64,000 nucleotides of DNA, from the NCBI RefSeq assembly GCF_026340255.1, contig NZ_JAPEPJ010000004.1, forward strand, positions 1-64,000, given 5' to 3'. Both the position numbers and the translations under genes were made by a program. This document shows positions 42,917-53,119 of the stretch, piece by piece. The notes beneath the pieces were generated by a model that worked only from the letters and a program-made list of their open reading frames with translations, searched no databases and was not told the origin of the DNA. How positions within the stretch are numbered: position 1 is the first letter of the stretch; every line of letters starts with the position of its first letter. The DNA is from Streptomyces sp. NBC_01408. GTDB lineage: Bacteria > Actinomycetota > Actinomycetes > Streptomycetales > Streptomycetaceae.

Positions 42917-44341
42917 ATGACCGCCCGCGGCATCAGCCACACCAAGGAACTCCTCAGCCGGGGAGAGATCTCCGCCGTCGAACACGTCCAGGCCGTCCTG
43001 ACCGCCATCCGCGAGCGGGACACCCTGGGCGCGTTCGTCACGGCCGCGGGCGACGAGGCCCTGCGGGACGCGGAGCGGGCCGACGCCCGTATCCGCGAAC
43101 GCGGCCGGGAGGCCTGGTGGGACATGCCGCTGCTGGGCGTGACCGTCTCCGTCAAGGACCTGCTGCAAACCCGGGACCTGCCCACCACGCGCGGTTCGCT
43201 GCTGCCCAACGACCGCCCGCGGGCGGACGCGCCGGCCGTGGCCCGGCTGCGCGCGGCCGGGGCCGTGGTCGTCGGCAAGACCACGACCTCCGAGTACGGC
43301 TGGAGCGCCTCCACCGTCAGCCGGGTCGCCCCGCCCACCCGCAACCCCTACGATCCGCGGCTGACCGCGGGCGGCTCCAGCGGCGGAGCCGCCGCGGCGG
43401 TCGCGGCGGGGCTGTGCGAGGGCTCGCTGGGCACCGACGGCAGCGGCTCGATCCGGATCCCGGCCGCCTTCTGCGGCGTGGTCGGCTACAAGCCCTCGTA
43501 CGGCCGCGTGCCCTACTCCGCCAACGGCGCCGAACGCCTCGCCCACCAGGGCCCCATCGCCCGCAGCGTCGCCGACGTCACCCTGCTCGGGCAGATCGTC
43601 TCCGGCCCGCACCCGGGCGACCCCGACTCCGGCCTCGGCTCGCTCGACACGCCGCGCGACAACCGCCGGCTGCGGATCGGCTGGATCGAGTACGAGGGGA
43701 CCACGGACGGGATCCGCCGGGCCACCGCCCAGGCCCGCTCCGTGCTCGCCGCGCAGGGGCACCGCGTCGAGGACATCGAGGTCCGCTGCAACGACCTGTA
43801 CCCCGCCCTGGTCGACCTGCTCGCCGCGTCCGAGGCCGCCGGCACCTCCGCCGAGGACGAACAGTGGTGCGACCCGGGCCGGCTGGAGGTCGTACGGTAC
43901 GGGCGCACCCTGAGCGGGGCCGCCGTGATGCGGGCCGAGGGGGTGCGCCAGGAGCTGCGCCGCACGCTGCGCTCGGTCATGGACCGCTACGACCTGCTCG
44001 CCATGGCCACCGTGCCCGTCGAACCCTTCGCGGCGGGGGCCATCGGACCCGCCTGGGCGGCCGACCCGCGCGACCTGCTGTGGCTGTCCTGGGCGCCCGC
44101 CTCGTACCCCTTCAACATGACGGGCCAGCCCGCCGTGTCCCTCCCGGCCGGGCTGACCGCCTCCGGGCTCCCGGCGGGGGTGCAGCTCGTGGGCCCGGTC
44201 GGCGCGGACGACCTGGTGCTCACCGTGGCGGGCCGCCTGGAGGCGGACCTGGCGCCGCTGCCGCAGCCGCCCGCCGCGGCGCCCGAGCCCGTCGCCGTAT
44301 CCGCAGCCGTACCCGCGGCACTTGCCGAAAGGACGCTCTGA
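42917..44341 (+). CDS. Amidase-signature hydrolase (KinK-like position)
   Basis: 474 residues from the ATG at 42917 (SD GAAGGAGAG); earlier in-frame sequence is intergenic. Ser-cisSer-Lys triad visible: Lys80 in VSVKDLL, GGSSGG (Ser154/Ser155), Ser178 in GSGSIRIPA. In the glutamylhydrazine route an amidase of this type is conserved and could remove an acyl group from the hydrazide. The tail after about 440 is Pro/Ala-rich. Confidence 0.87.
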   Translation: MTARGISHTKELLSRGEISAVEHVQAVLTAIRERDTLGAFVTAAGDEALRDAERADARIRERGREAWWDMPLLGVTVSVKDLLQTRDLPTTRGSLLPNDRPRADAPAVARLRAAGAVVVGKTTTSEYGWSASTVSRVAPPTRNPYDPRLTAGGSSGGAAAAVAAGLCEGSLGTDGSGSIRIPAAFCGVVGYKPSYGRVPYSANGAERLAHQGPIARSVADVTLLGQIVSGPHPGDPDSGLGSLDTPRDNRRLRIGWIEYEGTTDGIRRATAQARSVLAAQGHRVEDIEVRCNDLYPALVDLLAASEAAGTSAEDEQWCDPGRLEVVRYGRTLSGAAVMRAEGVRQELRRTLRSVMDRYDLLAMATVPVEPFAAGAIGPAWAADPRDLLWLSWAPASYPFNMTGQPAVSLPAGLTASGLPAGVQLVGPVGADDLVLTVAGRLEADLAPLPQPPAAAPEPVAVSAAVPAALAERTL

Positions 44342-44344
44342 GCC

Positions 44345-45871
44345 ATGTTTGCCCGGTCATGGTCGACCCCCTCCGCGGAGGGCAGTGTCGGGTGTCCCTC
44401 GTTCGTCGCCGACCACGCGCTGTGGGACGGCGCGCAGCTCGCCGCCGCCGAGCGGATCGAGGCGGGCCTGGACGGGGTGGACTTCGTGCGCCTGGTCTTC
44501 GCCGACCCGCACGGCCTCGCCCGTTCCAAGACGCTGACCGCCCGGGCCTTTCGCGGCGTGCTGCGCAACGGCATGAACTTCAGCCCCGGCCCCTTCCTCA
44601 AGGACACCGGGTGCGCCACCGCCGTCGACTACCGCGGCGAGCACGGCATCGGCGTCGACGAGATCTCGGGCCTGGGCAACTTCGTCCTGGTGCCCGACCC
44701 GCTGACCTTCCAGTCGCTGCCCGGCGAGGGGCCGCGCACCGCCTGGGTGATCGGCGACGAGTACCTGCGCGACGGCACCCCGCACCCGCTGTCCTCGCGG
44801 GGCGTGCTGCACCGCACCCTCGCCCGCTACGCCGGCCGCGGCCTGTCGCCCGTCCTCGGACTGGAGGTCGAGTGGTACCTCACCCGCCGCCTCGACGAGG
44901 ACCCCGGCAACGCGGGCAACGGCTTCGGGCTCCAGGGCGAGGCCCCGCGGGTCGCGGCGATGAACGCGGGCTACCAGTTCAACCTGGACGCCGCCTACGA
45001 CTCCGTGGCCCCGCTCACCGACCCGCTGGCGCTGGAACTGCTGCGGCTCGGGCTGCCGCTGCGGTCGATGGAGCACGAGATGGGGCCCGGCCAGGTCGAG
45101 ACCACCTTCGACCCGATGTCCGCCCTGGACACCGCCGACGCGATGCTGCTGTTCCGCACCTTCACCAAGGGGTACTGCGCCCGCCGCGGCCACCACGCCT
45201 CCTTCATGTCCCAGCCGCGGATCGAGGGGGCCGACCCGAGCGGCTGGCACCTGAACCAGTCCCTGGTGGACACCGCCACGGGCCGCAACGTGTTCAGCGC
45301 CGAGGGACTGTCCGCCGGCATGTCGCCCAACAGCAAGGCCTACGCCGACGGCCTGCTGTCCTGGCTGCGCGACCTGTTCCTGCTGTCGGTGCCCACCGTC
45401 AACGGCTACCAGCGCCTCAGCTCCGCGCACGCCCTGTCCCCCACCCGCGTCGGGCTGAGCCTGGAGGACCGTACGGCGATGCTCCGCGTGGTCGGCAGCG
45501 GCGCGGGCGCGCACATCGAGAACCGCATCGGCGAGCCCTGCGCCAACCCGTACCTCAACATCGCGGCCCAGCTGTTCGCCGGACTCGACGGACTCGACGG
45601 ACTCACCGCGGGCGCCACGGGCACCGGGGGGCCGGGCTCCGAGGAACCCCCGAACCCCTCCGGCGAGTTCGTGCCCCAGTCCCTGCGCGAGGCCCTGGAG
45701 GCCTTCCGCTCCGGCCGGGCCGCCCGGCTGCTCGGCGAACCGCTCGCCGCCTGCCTGGCCAAGCTGAAGGAGAGCGAGCTGCGCCGGTACGAGGCGTGGG
45801 CCCTGCAGGCCGCGCCCGTTCCGGGGCGGGTCACGCAGTGGGAGCAGCGCGAGTACTTCGCGGCGTTCTGA
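44345..45871 (+). CDS. Glutamine-synthetase-like ligase (KinL/FzmN-like)
   Basis: 508 residues, 3 bp after the amidase. Glutamine synthetase fold: FADPHGLARSKTL (beta-grasp), PVLGLEVEWYL (metal Glu), MEHEMGPGQVETTF (ATP/metal), GWHLNQSL, and RIGEPCANPYL near the C-terminus. In kinamycin and fosfazinomycin pathways this class ligates a hydrazine to the gamma-carboxyl of glutamate using ATP. The position in the hydrazine set supports that over primary nitrogen metabolism. Confidence 0.87.
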   Translation: MFARSWSTPSAEGSVGCPSFVADHALWDGAQLAAAERIEAGLDGVDFVRLVFADPHGLARSKTLTARAFRGVLRNGMNFSPGPFLKDTGCATAVDYRGEHGIGVDEISGLGNFVLVPDPLTFQSLPGEGPRTAWVIGDEYLRDGTPHPLSSRGVLHRTLARYAGRGLSPVLGLEVEWYLTRRLDEDPGNAGNGFGLQGEAPRVAAMNAGYQFNLDAAYDSVAPLTDPLALELLRLGLPLRSMEHEMGPGQVETTFDPMSALDTADAMLLFRTFTKGYCARRGHHASFMSQPRIEGADPSGWHLNQSLVDTATGRNVFSAEGLSAGMSPNSKAYADGLLSWLRDLFLLSVPTVNGYQRLSSAHALSPTRVGLSLEDRTAMLRVVGSGAGAHIENRIGEPCANPYLNIAAQLFAGLDGLDGLTAGATGTGGPGSEEPPNPSGEFVPQSLREALEAFRSGRAARLLGEPLAACLAKLKESELRRYEAWALQAAPVPGRVTQWEQREYFAAF

Positions 45872-45918
45872 GCCCGGCCCGACCGACCCTCACCACCCCA
45901 CCGGACGAAGGACCCTTC

Positions 45919-47205
45919 GTGATTCCTCGCTTCATGCTGCCGCAGATGGCGGACCTCTTCTCGGACGAGTCCCGCTACGCGACCTACGTCCGTGTCGAGA
46001 TCCTCGCGTCCGAGGCGCAGGTGCGGCTCGGACGCGTACCGGCCGAGGCGGTCGAGGACATGCGCCGGGCCCCGGTGCCGACGCCCGCCCGGGTCGAGGA
46101 GCTGGAGAAGGAGCGCGAGCACGAGGTGCTGTCCTTCCTCGCGGCGTACTGCGAGGGCATGCCGGCTTCCTCGGCGCGCTGGGTGCACCTCGGCATGACC
46201 AGCTACGACCTGGTCGACACGGCGCTGGGCCACACCCTGGCCCGCGCCACCGACCTGCTCGCGGACGCCGGGAAGCGGCTGCGGCGCGTCCTGGTCGACA
46301 AGGCCTTCGAGCACTGGGACACGGTGATGGTGGGCCGCACCCACGGGGTGCACGCGGAGCCCACCACCTTCGGCCACAAGCTCGCCACCTTCGCCTTCGC
46401 CGTCGACCGCTCGCTCACCCGGCTCGCCGCGGCCCGCGAGGCCGTCGCCGTGGGCACCGTCTCCGGCTCGGTCGGCACGTACGCGCTGATCGACCCGTAC
46501 GTCGAGCAATACGTGTGCGAGGCGCTGGGCCTGGGTGTCGAACCGGCCCCCAGCCAGGTCGTCGCCCGCGACCGGCACGCGCAGCTGCTCCAGGCCGTGG
46601 CCGCCCTCGGCGCCTGCGTGGAGCAGATCGCCCTGGAGCTGCGGCTGCTCCAGCGCACCGAGGTCCGGGAGGTCGAGGAGGGGCGCTCCAGCGCCTACCA
46701 GGGTTCCAGCGCCATGCCGCACAAGCGCAACCCGACGGTCAGCGAGCGGCTGAACGGCCTGGCGCGGCTGCTGCGCGGTTACGCGAACACGGCCCTGGAG
46801 AACGTGCCGCTGTGGCACGAGCGGGACATCGCCCACCAGGCCGTCGAGAAGGTGATCCTGCCCGACAGCCTGTCCGTCGGCCACTACCAGGCGACGGTGG
46901 CGGCGGACCTGGTGGCCTCGCTCACGGTCCACCCGGAGCGGATGCGCGCGCACATCGACCAGACCGACGGCCTCGTCTACAGCTCCTCGGTGCTGGCCGA
47001 ACTGCTCAGCGACGGCATGGAGCGCGAGGCGGCGTACCGCTCGGTGCAGGCCGCCGCGAACCACACGATCGCCACCGGTGAGCACTTCGGGGACTCCCTG
47101 GCCAGGAACGGCATCGACCTGGGGGTCCTGCGGCCGGAGCGGTTCCTCGTCAACCACCACGTCGTCCGCGAACGGCTGGAGGGGCTCCGTAAGCTCGCGG
47201 ACTGA
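45919..47205 (+). CDS. Adenylosuccinate-lyase-like enzyme (KinM/FzmQ-like)
   Basis: 428 residues from the GTG at 45919 (SD GAAGGA); ATG at 45934 is an alternative. PurB-type lyase: MTSYDLVDTALGHTL, GRTHGVHAEPTTFGHK with the catalytic His, and the signature QGSSAMPHKRNPTVSERLNG with Ser263/Ser264. A lyase of this family is shared by kinamycin and fosfazinomycin clusters, where it acts on hydrazine carrier intermediates. A housekeeping purB would not normally sit here. Confidence 0.85.
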   Translation: MIPRFMLPQMADLFSDESRYATYVRVEILASEAQVRLGRVPAEAVEDMRRAPVPTPARVEELEKEREHEVLSFLAAYCEGMPASSARWVHLGMTSYDLVDTALGHTLARATDLLADAGKRLRRVLVDKAFEHWDTVMVGRTHGVHAEPTTFGHKLATFAFAVDRSLTRLAAAREAVAVGTVSGSVGTYALIDPYVEQYVCEALGLGVEPAPSQVVARDRHAQLLQAVAALGACVEQIALELRLLQRTEVREVEEGRSSAYQGSSAMPHKRNPTVSERLNGLARLLRGYANTALENVPLWHERDIAHQAVEKVILPDSLSVGHYQATVAADLVASLTVHPERMRAHIDQTDGLVYSSSVLAELLSDGMEREAAYRSVQAAANHTIATGEHFGDSLARNGIDLGVLRPERFLVNHHVVRERLEGLRKLAD

Positions 47206-47322
47206 TCACCTGCCCCCGGGCGGCGCGAAGCCCCGGCCGCCCTCCGTCCAGCGTCCACCGATCCACCACGCATCCTCGCCATCACGCCATCACGCCATCC
47301 ACGCCACGACCGGAGCCTGACC

Positions 47323-47940
47323 ATGACCGCGAACTGGGCCGAGAACGCCTCCGCCATCCTCGAGAACGACCACGTCCTGCTGACCCCGGTCAGCGAGGCC
47401 GACCGCGAAGGCGTCCGCGCCGTGGCCATGGACCCCGACATCTGGCGCTACTTCACCGTCGTCGTCGGCTCCGACGGCGACTTCGAGTCCTTCTTCGACG
47501 GCAACCTCCGCGAGCAGGAAGCCGGCCGCCGCGCCGTCTACGTGATCACCGACAAGGCGACCGGCCGGACCGCGGGCAGCATGAGCCTGCTCAGCATGGC
47601 CGAGGCCGACCGCCGCCTGGAGATCGGCGCGTCCTGGCTCGGCAAGGACTTCCGCGGCAAGGGCATCAACCACTGGGCCAAGTCCCTGCTGCTCCAGCAC
47701 GCCTTCGAGGCGCTCGGGGCCGAGCGCGTCGAGTTCAAGACGGACGTCCTCAACCTCCAGGCACGCCGCGGCCTGGCCAACATCGGCGCCACCGAGGAGG
47801 GCACCCTGCGCAGCTTCAACTACATGCCGGGCGGCCGCCGCCGCGACGCCGTCTTCTACAGCGTGCTGCGCGCCGAATGGCCCAAGGTGAAGGAGAACCT
47901 CGCGGCCGGCCCGAAGGCGAAGCAGGCCGTCTCGGGATGA
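47323..47940 (+). CDS. GNAT N-acetyltransferase (KinN/FzmR-like)
   Basis: 205 residues. RimJ/RimL-like GNAT: LTPVSEADREGVRAVAMDPD at the start, acetyl-CoA loop in LGKDFRGKGINHWAKSLLLQ near 106-125, RVEFKTDVLNLQARRGLANIG. The shared hydrazine pathway runs through acetylhydrazine or an acetylated glutamylhydrazide, which this enzyme would make. The TGA overlaps the next ATG. Confidence 0.83.
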   Translation: MTANWAENASAILENDHVLLTPVSEADREGVRAVAMDPDIWRYFTVVVGSDGDFESFFDGNLREQEAGRRAVYVITDKATGRTAGSMSLLSMAEADRRLEIGASWLGKDFRGKGINHWAKSLLLQHAFEALGAERVEFKTDVLNLQARRGLANIGATEEGTLRSFNYMPGGRRRDAVFYSVLRAEWPKVKENLAAGPKAKQAVSG

Positions 47941-48995
47941 GCATCGCCTTCGTCCCGGCTTCGGGCACCCCCCGCGAGCTCGGCCTCGCCCACGGCCGGG
48001 CCCTGGCCGCCCCGCTGCGCGGCTTCCTCGACGACGGCCTGGCCCGGCTGAACCACCTCGTCCGCGAGCCCCTGACGCTCCAGGAGCTGCTGCCGTCGAT
48101 CGCCGCGTACCGCACGGTGATCGAGGCGGCCCTGCCGGACCTCGCCGAGGAGGTGGCGGGCCTCGCCGAGGGCGCCGGGATCAGCGAGGACGAGGCCTGG
48201 CTGCTCCAGCTCCGCCGCGAGGTCATCGGCTACAACAAGGTGCCCACCGCCGGGGACTGCACCACGTACGCCCGCACGGCCCGCGCCGGCACCGGCCCCG
48301 CGGCCGTCCCGGTGCTGGCGCAGACGGTGGACCTGAACGCGAACCTGGACACCCACATCAGCGTCCTGCGCATCGCCCGCGCCGGCTCGCCGCGCCGCTC
48401 CCTGGTGCTGAGCTTCGCCGGTCTCCTCGGCTACCTGGGCCTCAACAGCGACGGCCTGGCCATCGGCCTGAACCTGGTCACCGACGGGCAGTGGCGCCCG
48501 GGCGTGTCCCCGTACCTGGCCATCCGCCACCTGCTGGACACGGCCGGCTCCGTCGACCAGGCCCTGAAGATCCTCGCCGGGCTGCCGCTGGCCAGCTCCC
48601 GCTCGCTGATGCTGTGCGACCGCGAGCGGGCGGTGTACGCGGAGATCTGCGGAAACGACATCCGGGTGACCGAGCCCGCCTCCGGGGAGGCGGTCCACAC
48701 GAACCACTACCTGCACGAGGAGTTCGTCCCCTTCGACCGGCAGACCGCCGCCGACCGCGTCTCCTCCGACCTGCGGCTGGATGCCGCCGCCCGCGGCCTG
48801 GCCGGCCTCGCACCGGACGCGGGCGCGGAGGACCACTTCGCCGTCCTGTCCCGGCCGCCGGTCTGCATACCCGACCACGGCGACATCCGCGTCGAGCACA
48901 CGGTCGCGGCCGCGGTGCTCTTCCCCGCGCAGGGCCGGCTCCACCTGCGCCCGGGCGACCCCTCCCGATCGGCCACCCGGGTCTTCACCGTATGA
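47937..48995 (+). CDS. C45-family N-acyl hydrolase/acyltransferase
   Basis: 352 residues, ATGA overlap with the GNAT. Isopenicillin-N-acyltransferase/choloylglycine-type Ntn fold: GDCTTYA places Cys108 as nucleophile exposed by autocleavage, then VLAQTVDLNANLD, LVLSFAGLLGYLGLNSDGLAIGLNL, and THTNHYLHEEF. Coupling to the GNAT suggests it removes or transfers the acetyl or glutamyl group of the hydrazide. I do not recall it in the core kinamycin set, so it may be a distinctive addition. Confidence 0.8.
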   Translation: MSIAFVPASGTPRELGLAHGRALAAPLRGFLDDGLARLNHLVREPLTLQELLPSIAAYRTVIEAALPDLAEEVAGLAEGAGISEDEAWLLQLRREVIGYNKVPTAGDCTTYARTARAGTGPAAVPVLAQTVDLNANLDTHISVLRIARAGSPRRSLVLSFAGLLGYLGLNSDGLAIGLNLVTDGQWRPGVSPYLAIRHLLDTAGSVDQALKILAGLPLASSRSLMLCDRERAVYAEICGNDIRVTEPASGEAVHTNHYLHEEFVPFDRQTAADRVSSDLRLDAAARGLAGLAPDAGAEDHFAVLSRPPVCIPDHGDIRVEHTVAAAVLFPAQGRLHLRPGDPSRSATRVFTV

Positions 48996-49028
48996 CCCTG
49001 GACGGGCACCGGAGTCCGCGAGGAGCTT

Positions 49029-49087
49029 AGGGGGTGTCCGGTGGGTCAGGGCCGGGCTTCCCGACCCTGACCCACCGGACACCCCCT
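49029..49087. terminator. Long hairpin terminator after the hydrazine operon
   Basis: Perfect 23-bp arms 49029-49051 and 49065-49087 (begin AGGGGGTGTCCGGTG), 13-nt loop. Same sequence family as the hairpin at 4994. Confidence 0.85.
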
Positions 49088-49143
49088 GGTCCGCGGGCTC
49101 TGCGCCCGGGCTGTATCAGGACTCGACCGGGGGTCTGTAGGTT

Positions 49144-49222
49144 CGTCGGCGGGACGCGGTCCGGACCTGCCCTGGCAGGTCCGCACCTGACCGCGTGCCG
49201 GCGTGTCCGCGTCCCGCCGACG
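49144..49222. promoter_or_regulatory. Nested cruciform upstream of the response regulator
   Basis: Outer arms CGTCGGCGGGACGCGG (49144-49159 with 49207-49222) are perfect; the inner hairpin GGACCTGCC-CT-GGCAGGTCC (49163-49182) is perfect. It ends 41 bp before the ATG at 49264. Could be an operator for autoregulation or a leader attenuator. Confidence 0.6.
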
Positions 49223-49263
49223 CACCGATTCCACGCAGGCCGCGCAGGACCCTCGGGGGAGGC

Positions 49264-50037
49264 ATGACTCAGATTCCGTCACCGGCACTGCTGGAGCCCC
49301 ACGCACCCGTCCCGCATCCCATCCGCCTGGTCAAGGACGGTGTGGCCGGCTCCGTGCCGCGCACCGCCGCCTCGTTGCCGGGGCGGCGCATCCTGGTGGT
49401 CGACGGGGACGGCGAGGTCGCCGACTCCCTGGTGACCCAGCTGCGCAGGCACGGCCACGAGTCCGTGGGCGTGCGCCGCGGCAGCGCCGCCCTCCAGGCG
49501 TACGAGGAGATGGACCTGGTCCTGCTCGACCTCGAACTGCCCGACCTGGACGGCCTGGAGGTCTGCCGGGCCATCCGGTCCGTCAGCCGGGTCCCCGTCA
49601 TCATCGTCACGGCCCGCCAGTCCGAGCTGGACTGCGTACTGGGCCTCCAGGCGGGCGCCGACGACTACGTGACCAAGCCGTACGGGCTGCGCGAGCTGAT
49701 GGCCCGTATCGAGGCCGTCATGCGGCGCGCGCAGTGGCAGCCGGCCGCCGTCCAGGAGATCCGCCGCGGTCCGCTGCACATCGACGTGAACTCCCGCGAG
49801 GTCACCGTGGAGGGCGTCGAGATCGCCCTGACCCGCAAGGAGTTCGACCTGCTGTGCCTGCTGGCCTCGCACCCGGACACGGTCGTCCCCCGCAAGCAGC
49901 TGCTCCAGCAGGTGTGGGGGGACTCCTGGTCGCGGCGTACGGTCGACACCCATGTCAGCAGCCTGCGCGGCAAGCTGGGCGACAGCGGGTGGATCGTGAC
50001 GGTACGGGGCGTGGGGTTCAAGCTCGGCAACGCGTGA
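49264..50037 (+). CDS. OmpR-family orphan response regulator (JadR1-like)
   Basis: 257 residues from the ATG at 49264. Receiver at about 41-155: Asp89 in LVLLDLELPD is the phosphorylation site and Lys138 in YVTKPYG is present, but the acidic pocket reads VVDGDGE (Asp47-Gly48), lacking the usual second acid. Winged helix at about 165-255 (LTRKEFDLLCLLASHPDTVV, RTVDTHVSSLRGKLG). No kinase gene nearby, so probably an atypical ligand-responsive regulator as JadR1 in jadomycin clusters. Confidence 0.85.
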   Translation: MTQIPSPALLEPHAPVPHPIRLVKDGVAGSVPRTAASLPGRRILVVDGDGEVADSLVTQLRRHGHESVGVRRGSAALQAYEEMDLVLLDLELPDLDGLEVCRAIRSVSRVPVIIVTARQSELDCVLGLQAGADDYVTKPYGLRELMARIEAVMRRAQWQPAAVQEIRRGPLHIDVNSREVTVEGVEIALTRKEFDLLCLLASHPDTVVPRKQLLQQVWGDSWSRRTVDTHVSSLRGKLGDSGWIVTVRGVGFKLGNA

Positions 50038-50136
50038 ACGCCTCCGGGCGGTCCCCCGGGGCCGGCCGGGGACGTCGGCGCGGGCCCCGGCACGCGCGTC
50101 GTCGCGGGCCCCGGAACGGGCCGGGTCCGGCGGGCG

Positions 50137-51213
50137 TCACCAGGTGCGGCCGGCCACCACGCGGGCGCCGCGCTCCGGGGCCGGCCGCCCCTCCTCGCTG
50201 ACCCGCAGTTCGTCGGCGAACAGCTGCCACAGCTCCGAGTAGCCGCTCATCAGCTCCGCCATCTGCCCGGTGCAGTGCGGCGGCAGGTTGGCGATGATGC
50301 GCTGGCGGTCGCGGGCCACCAGCGAGCAGGCGTCCAGCATCCGCAGGATGTTGCGGCCCACCTCGTTCAGGCGCAGCGAGGGGTCCCGCCGCAGCGCGTC
50401 GAAGATCACGAACAGTTCGCCGGGCGACCTGGCCTCCGCGCCCCGCTCCTCGCCGTCCTGCTCCCGGTCCCGCTCGCGCCGGCCGCGGTCGGCCACCAGG
50501 ACGCCCCGCTGGCGGGGCGGCACCGGGTCCTCGCCGCGCTGCAGCCGGTCGCGTACGTCGGCGACGGTCGCCGGGGAGATCCCGGCCTGGCGGGCGATGG
50601 TCCGCAGCGAGGCCTTCGGGTCGGAGGTGAGCAGCTGCCCGGCGAGTTCGCGGCCCTGGGCGGTGCTCAGCGGCCGGGCCCGCCCGTCGAGGCCCACCCG
50701 GCGCTCGCACTGCGGCAGGTCGTCCGCGCGCAGCCGTATCTCGGAGACCTTCTTGGCGGACAGGCCGGCGACGACGGCGATGGCCCGGTCCGACCAGTGG
50801 GGGCGCGCGGTGAGGATGCGCTGCGCGGCGCAGACCCGGTCGGCCTGGGACAGCGGGCGTCCCTGGGCCACGTTCAGCGCCACGGCCAGCAGGGCGGCGT
50901 CCTCCTGGGAGCCGTCGAAGAACCGGGCCGCGATGTGCTCGCGCCCCTTGAGTCCGGCGGCCCGCAGCCGGTGCAGCCCGTCGATGACGGTCATGGTCGG
51001 GCGGTGGACGAGGATCGGCGGGAGCTCGGTCTCCAGTTCGGCGAGGGTGAGCGCCCAGTCGCCGTCCACGCCGGCGGTGCGCGGGGTGAAGGAGACCGTC
51101 ACGTCGGCGACCCGTATCCGCTCCACGGGTGTCCCGCGCAGGACCGTGTCCCGCAGGGCGAGCAGGGAGTCCGAGCTGCTGTCGTAGGGCACGCGCACGA
51201 CCTGGTTGGCCAT
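50137..51213 (-). CDS. StrR/NovG-like ParB-domain regulator
   Basis: 358 residues from the ATG at 51213 (AGGAG upstream). ParB-like nuclease fold at about 25-115 (ELPPILVHRPTMTVIDGLHR, then FFDGSQEDAALLAVALNVAQG), then two HTH segments: RPHWSDRAIAVVAGLSAKKV and LRTIARQAGISPATVADVRD. StrR, NovG and KasT activate aminoglycoside or aminocoumarin clusters; seeing one in an aromatic PKS cluster is less usual. Its promoter holds the CGTCAGC heptamers. Confidence 0.85.
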   Translation of the reverse strand: MANQVVRVPYDSSSDSLLALRDTVLRGTPVERIRVADVTVSFTPRTAGVDGDWALTLAELETELPPILVHRPTMTVIDGLHRLRAAGLKGREHIAARFFDGSQEDAALLAVALNVAQGRPLSQADRVCAAQRILTARPHWSDRAIAVVAGLSAKKVSEIRLRADDLPQCERRVGLDGRARPLSTAQGRELAGQLLTSDPKASLRTIARQAGISPATVADVRDRLQRGEDPVPPRQRGVLVADRGRRERDREQDGEERGAEARSPGELFVIFDALRRDPSLRLNEVGRNILRMLDACSLVARDRQRIIANLPPHCTGQMAELMSGYSELWQLFADELRVSEEGRPAPERGARVVAGRTW

Positions 51214-51298
51214 CACCGGGACTCCTCGTTGACGCAGGCGGTCGGGCAGAACGGGGCTGGCGGGCCAAGGCGGCCCTCCACGGAGCCTTTCAACGCGG

Positions 51299-52991
<1,693 letters not shown>

Positions 52992-53049
52992 CCTGCGAGT
53001 TCGAGTGCTTCTCAAGCGAATCTCATCCGGTGCCTCGGACGCTGATGGG

Positions 53050-53100
53050 GCGTGATCACGAATCACGCTCTTACTTAGCGAACCCGCTTAGCGAACCCGC
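53050..53100 (+). promoter_or_regulatory. Dyad and tandem repeat before the neocarzinostatin-like gene
   Basis: GCGTGAT-CACGA-ATCACGC at 53050-53068, then two direct copies of CTTAGCGAACCCG at 53074 and 53087. Ends 20 bp before the ATG at 53120, so a likely operator. Confidence 0.5.
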
Positions 53101-53119
53101 ACACGATGTGGAGTTGACC

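Noticed and set aside
40727..43762. 1011-codon minus-strand open frame
   Set aside because: Antisense to the ferredoxin, 680-residue protein and amidase genes; Arg/Gly/Val-rich with no domain. Such frames are normal in high-GC DNA.
43117..45918. Upstream extension of the lyase frame
   Set aside because: Out of frame with amidase and glutamine synthetase, Arg/Pro-rich; the lyase begins at 45919.
45919..47205. Housekeeping adenylosuccinate lyase (purB)
   Set aside because: The operon context with glutamine synthetase, amidase and GNAT fits the hydrazine pathway better; purine genes are absent.
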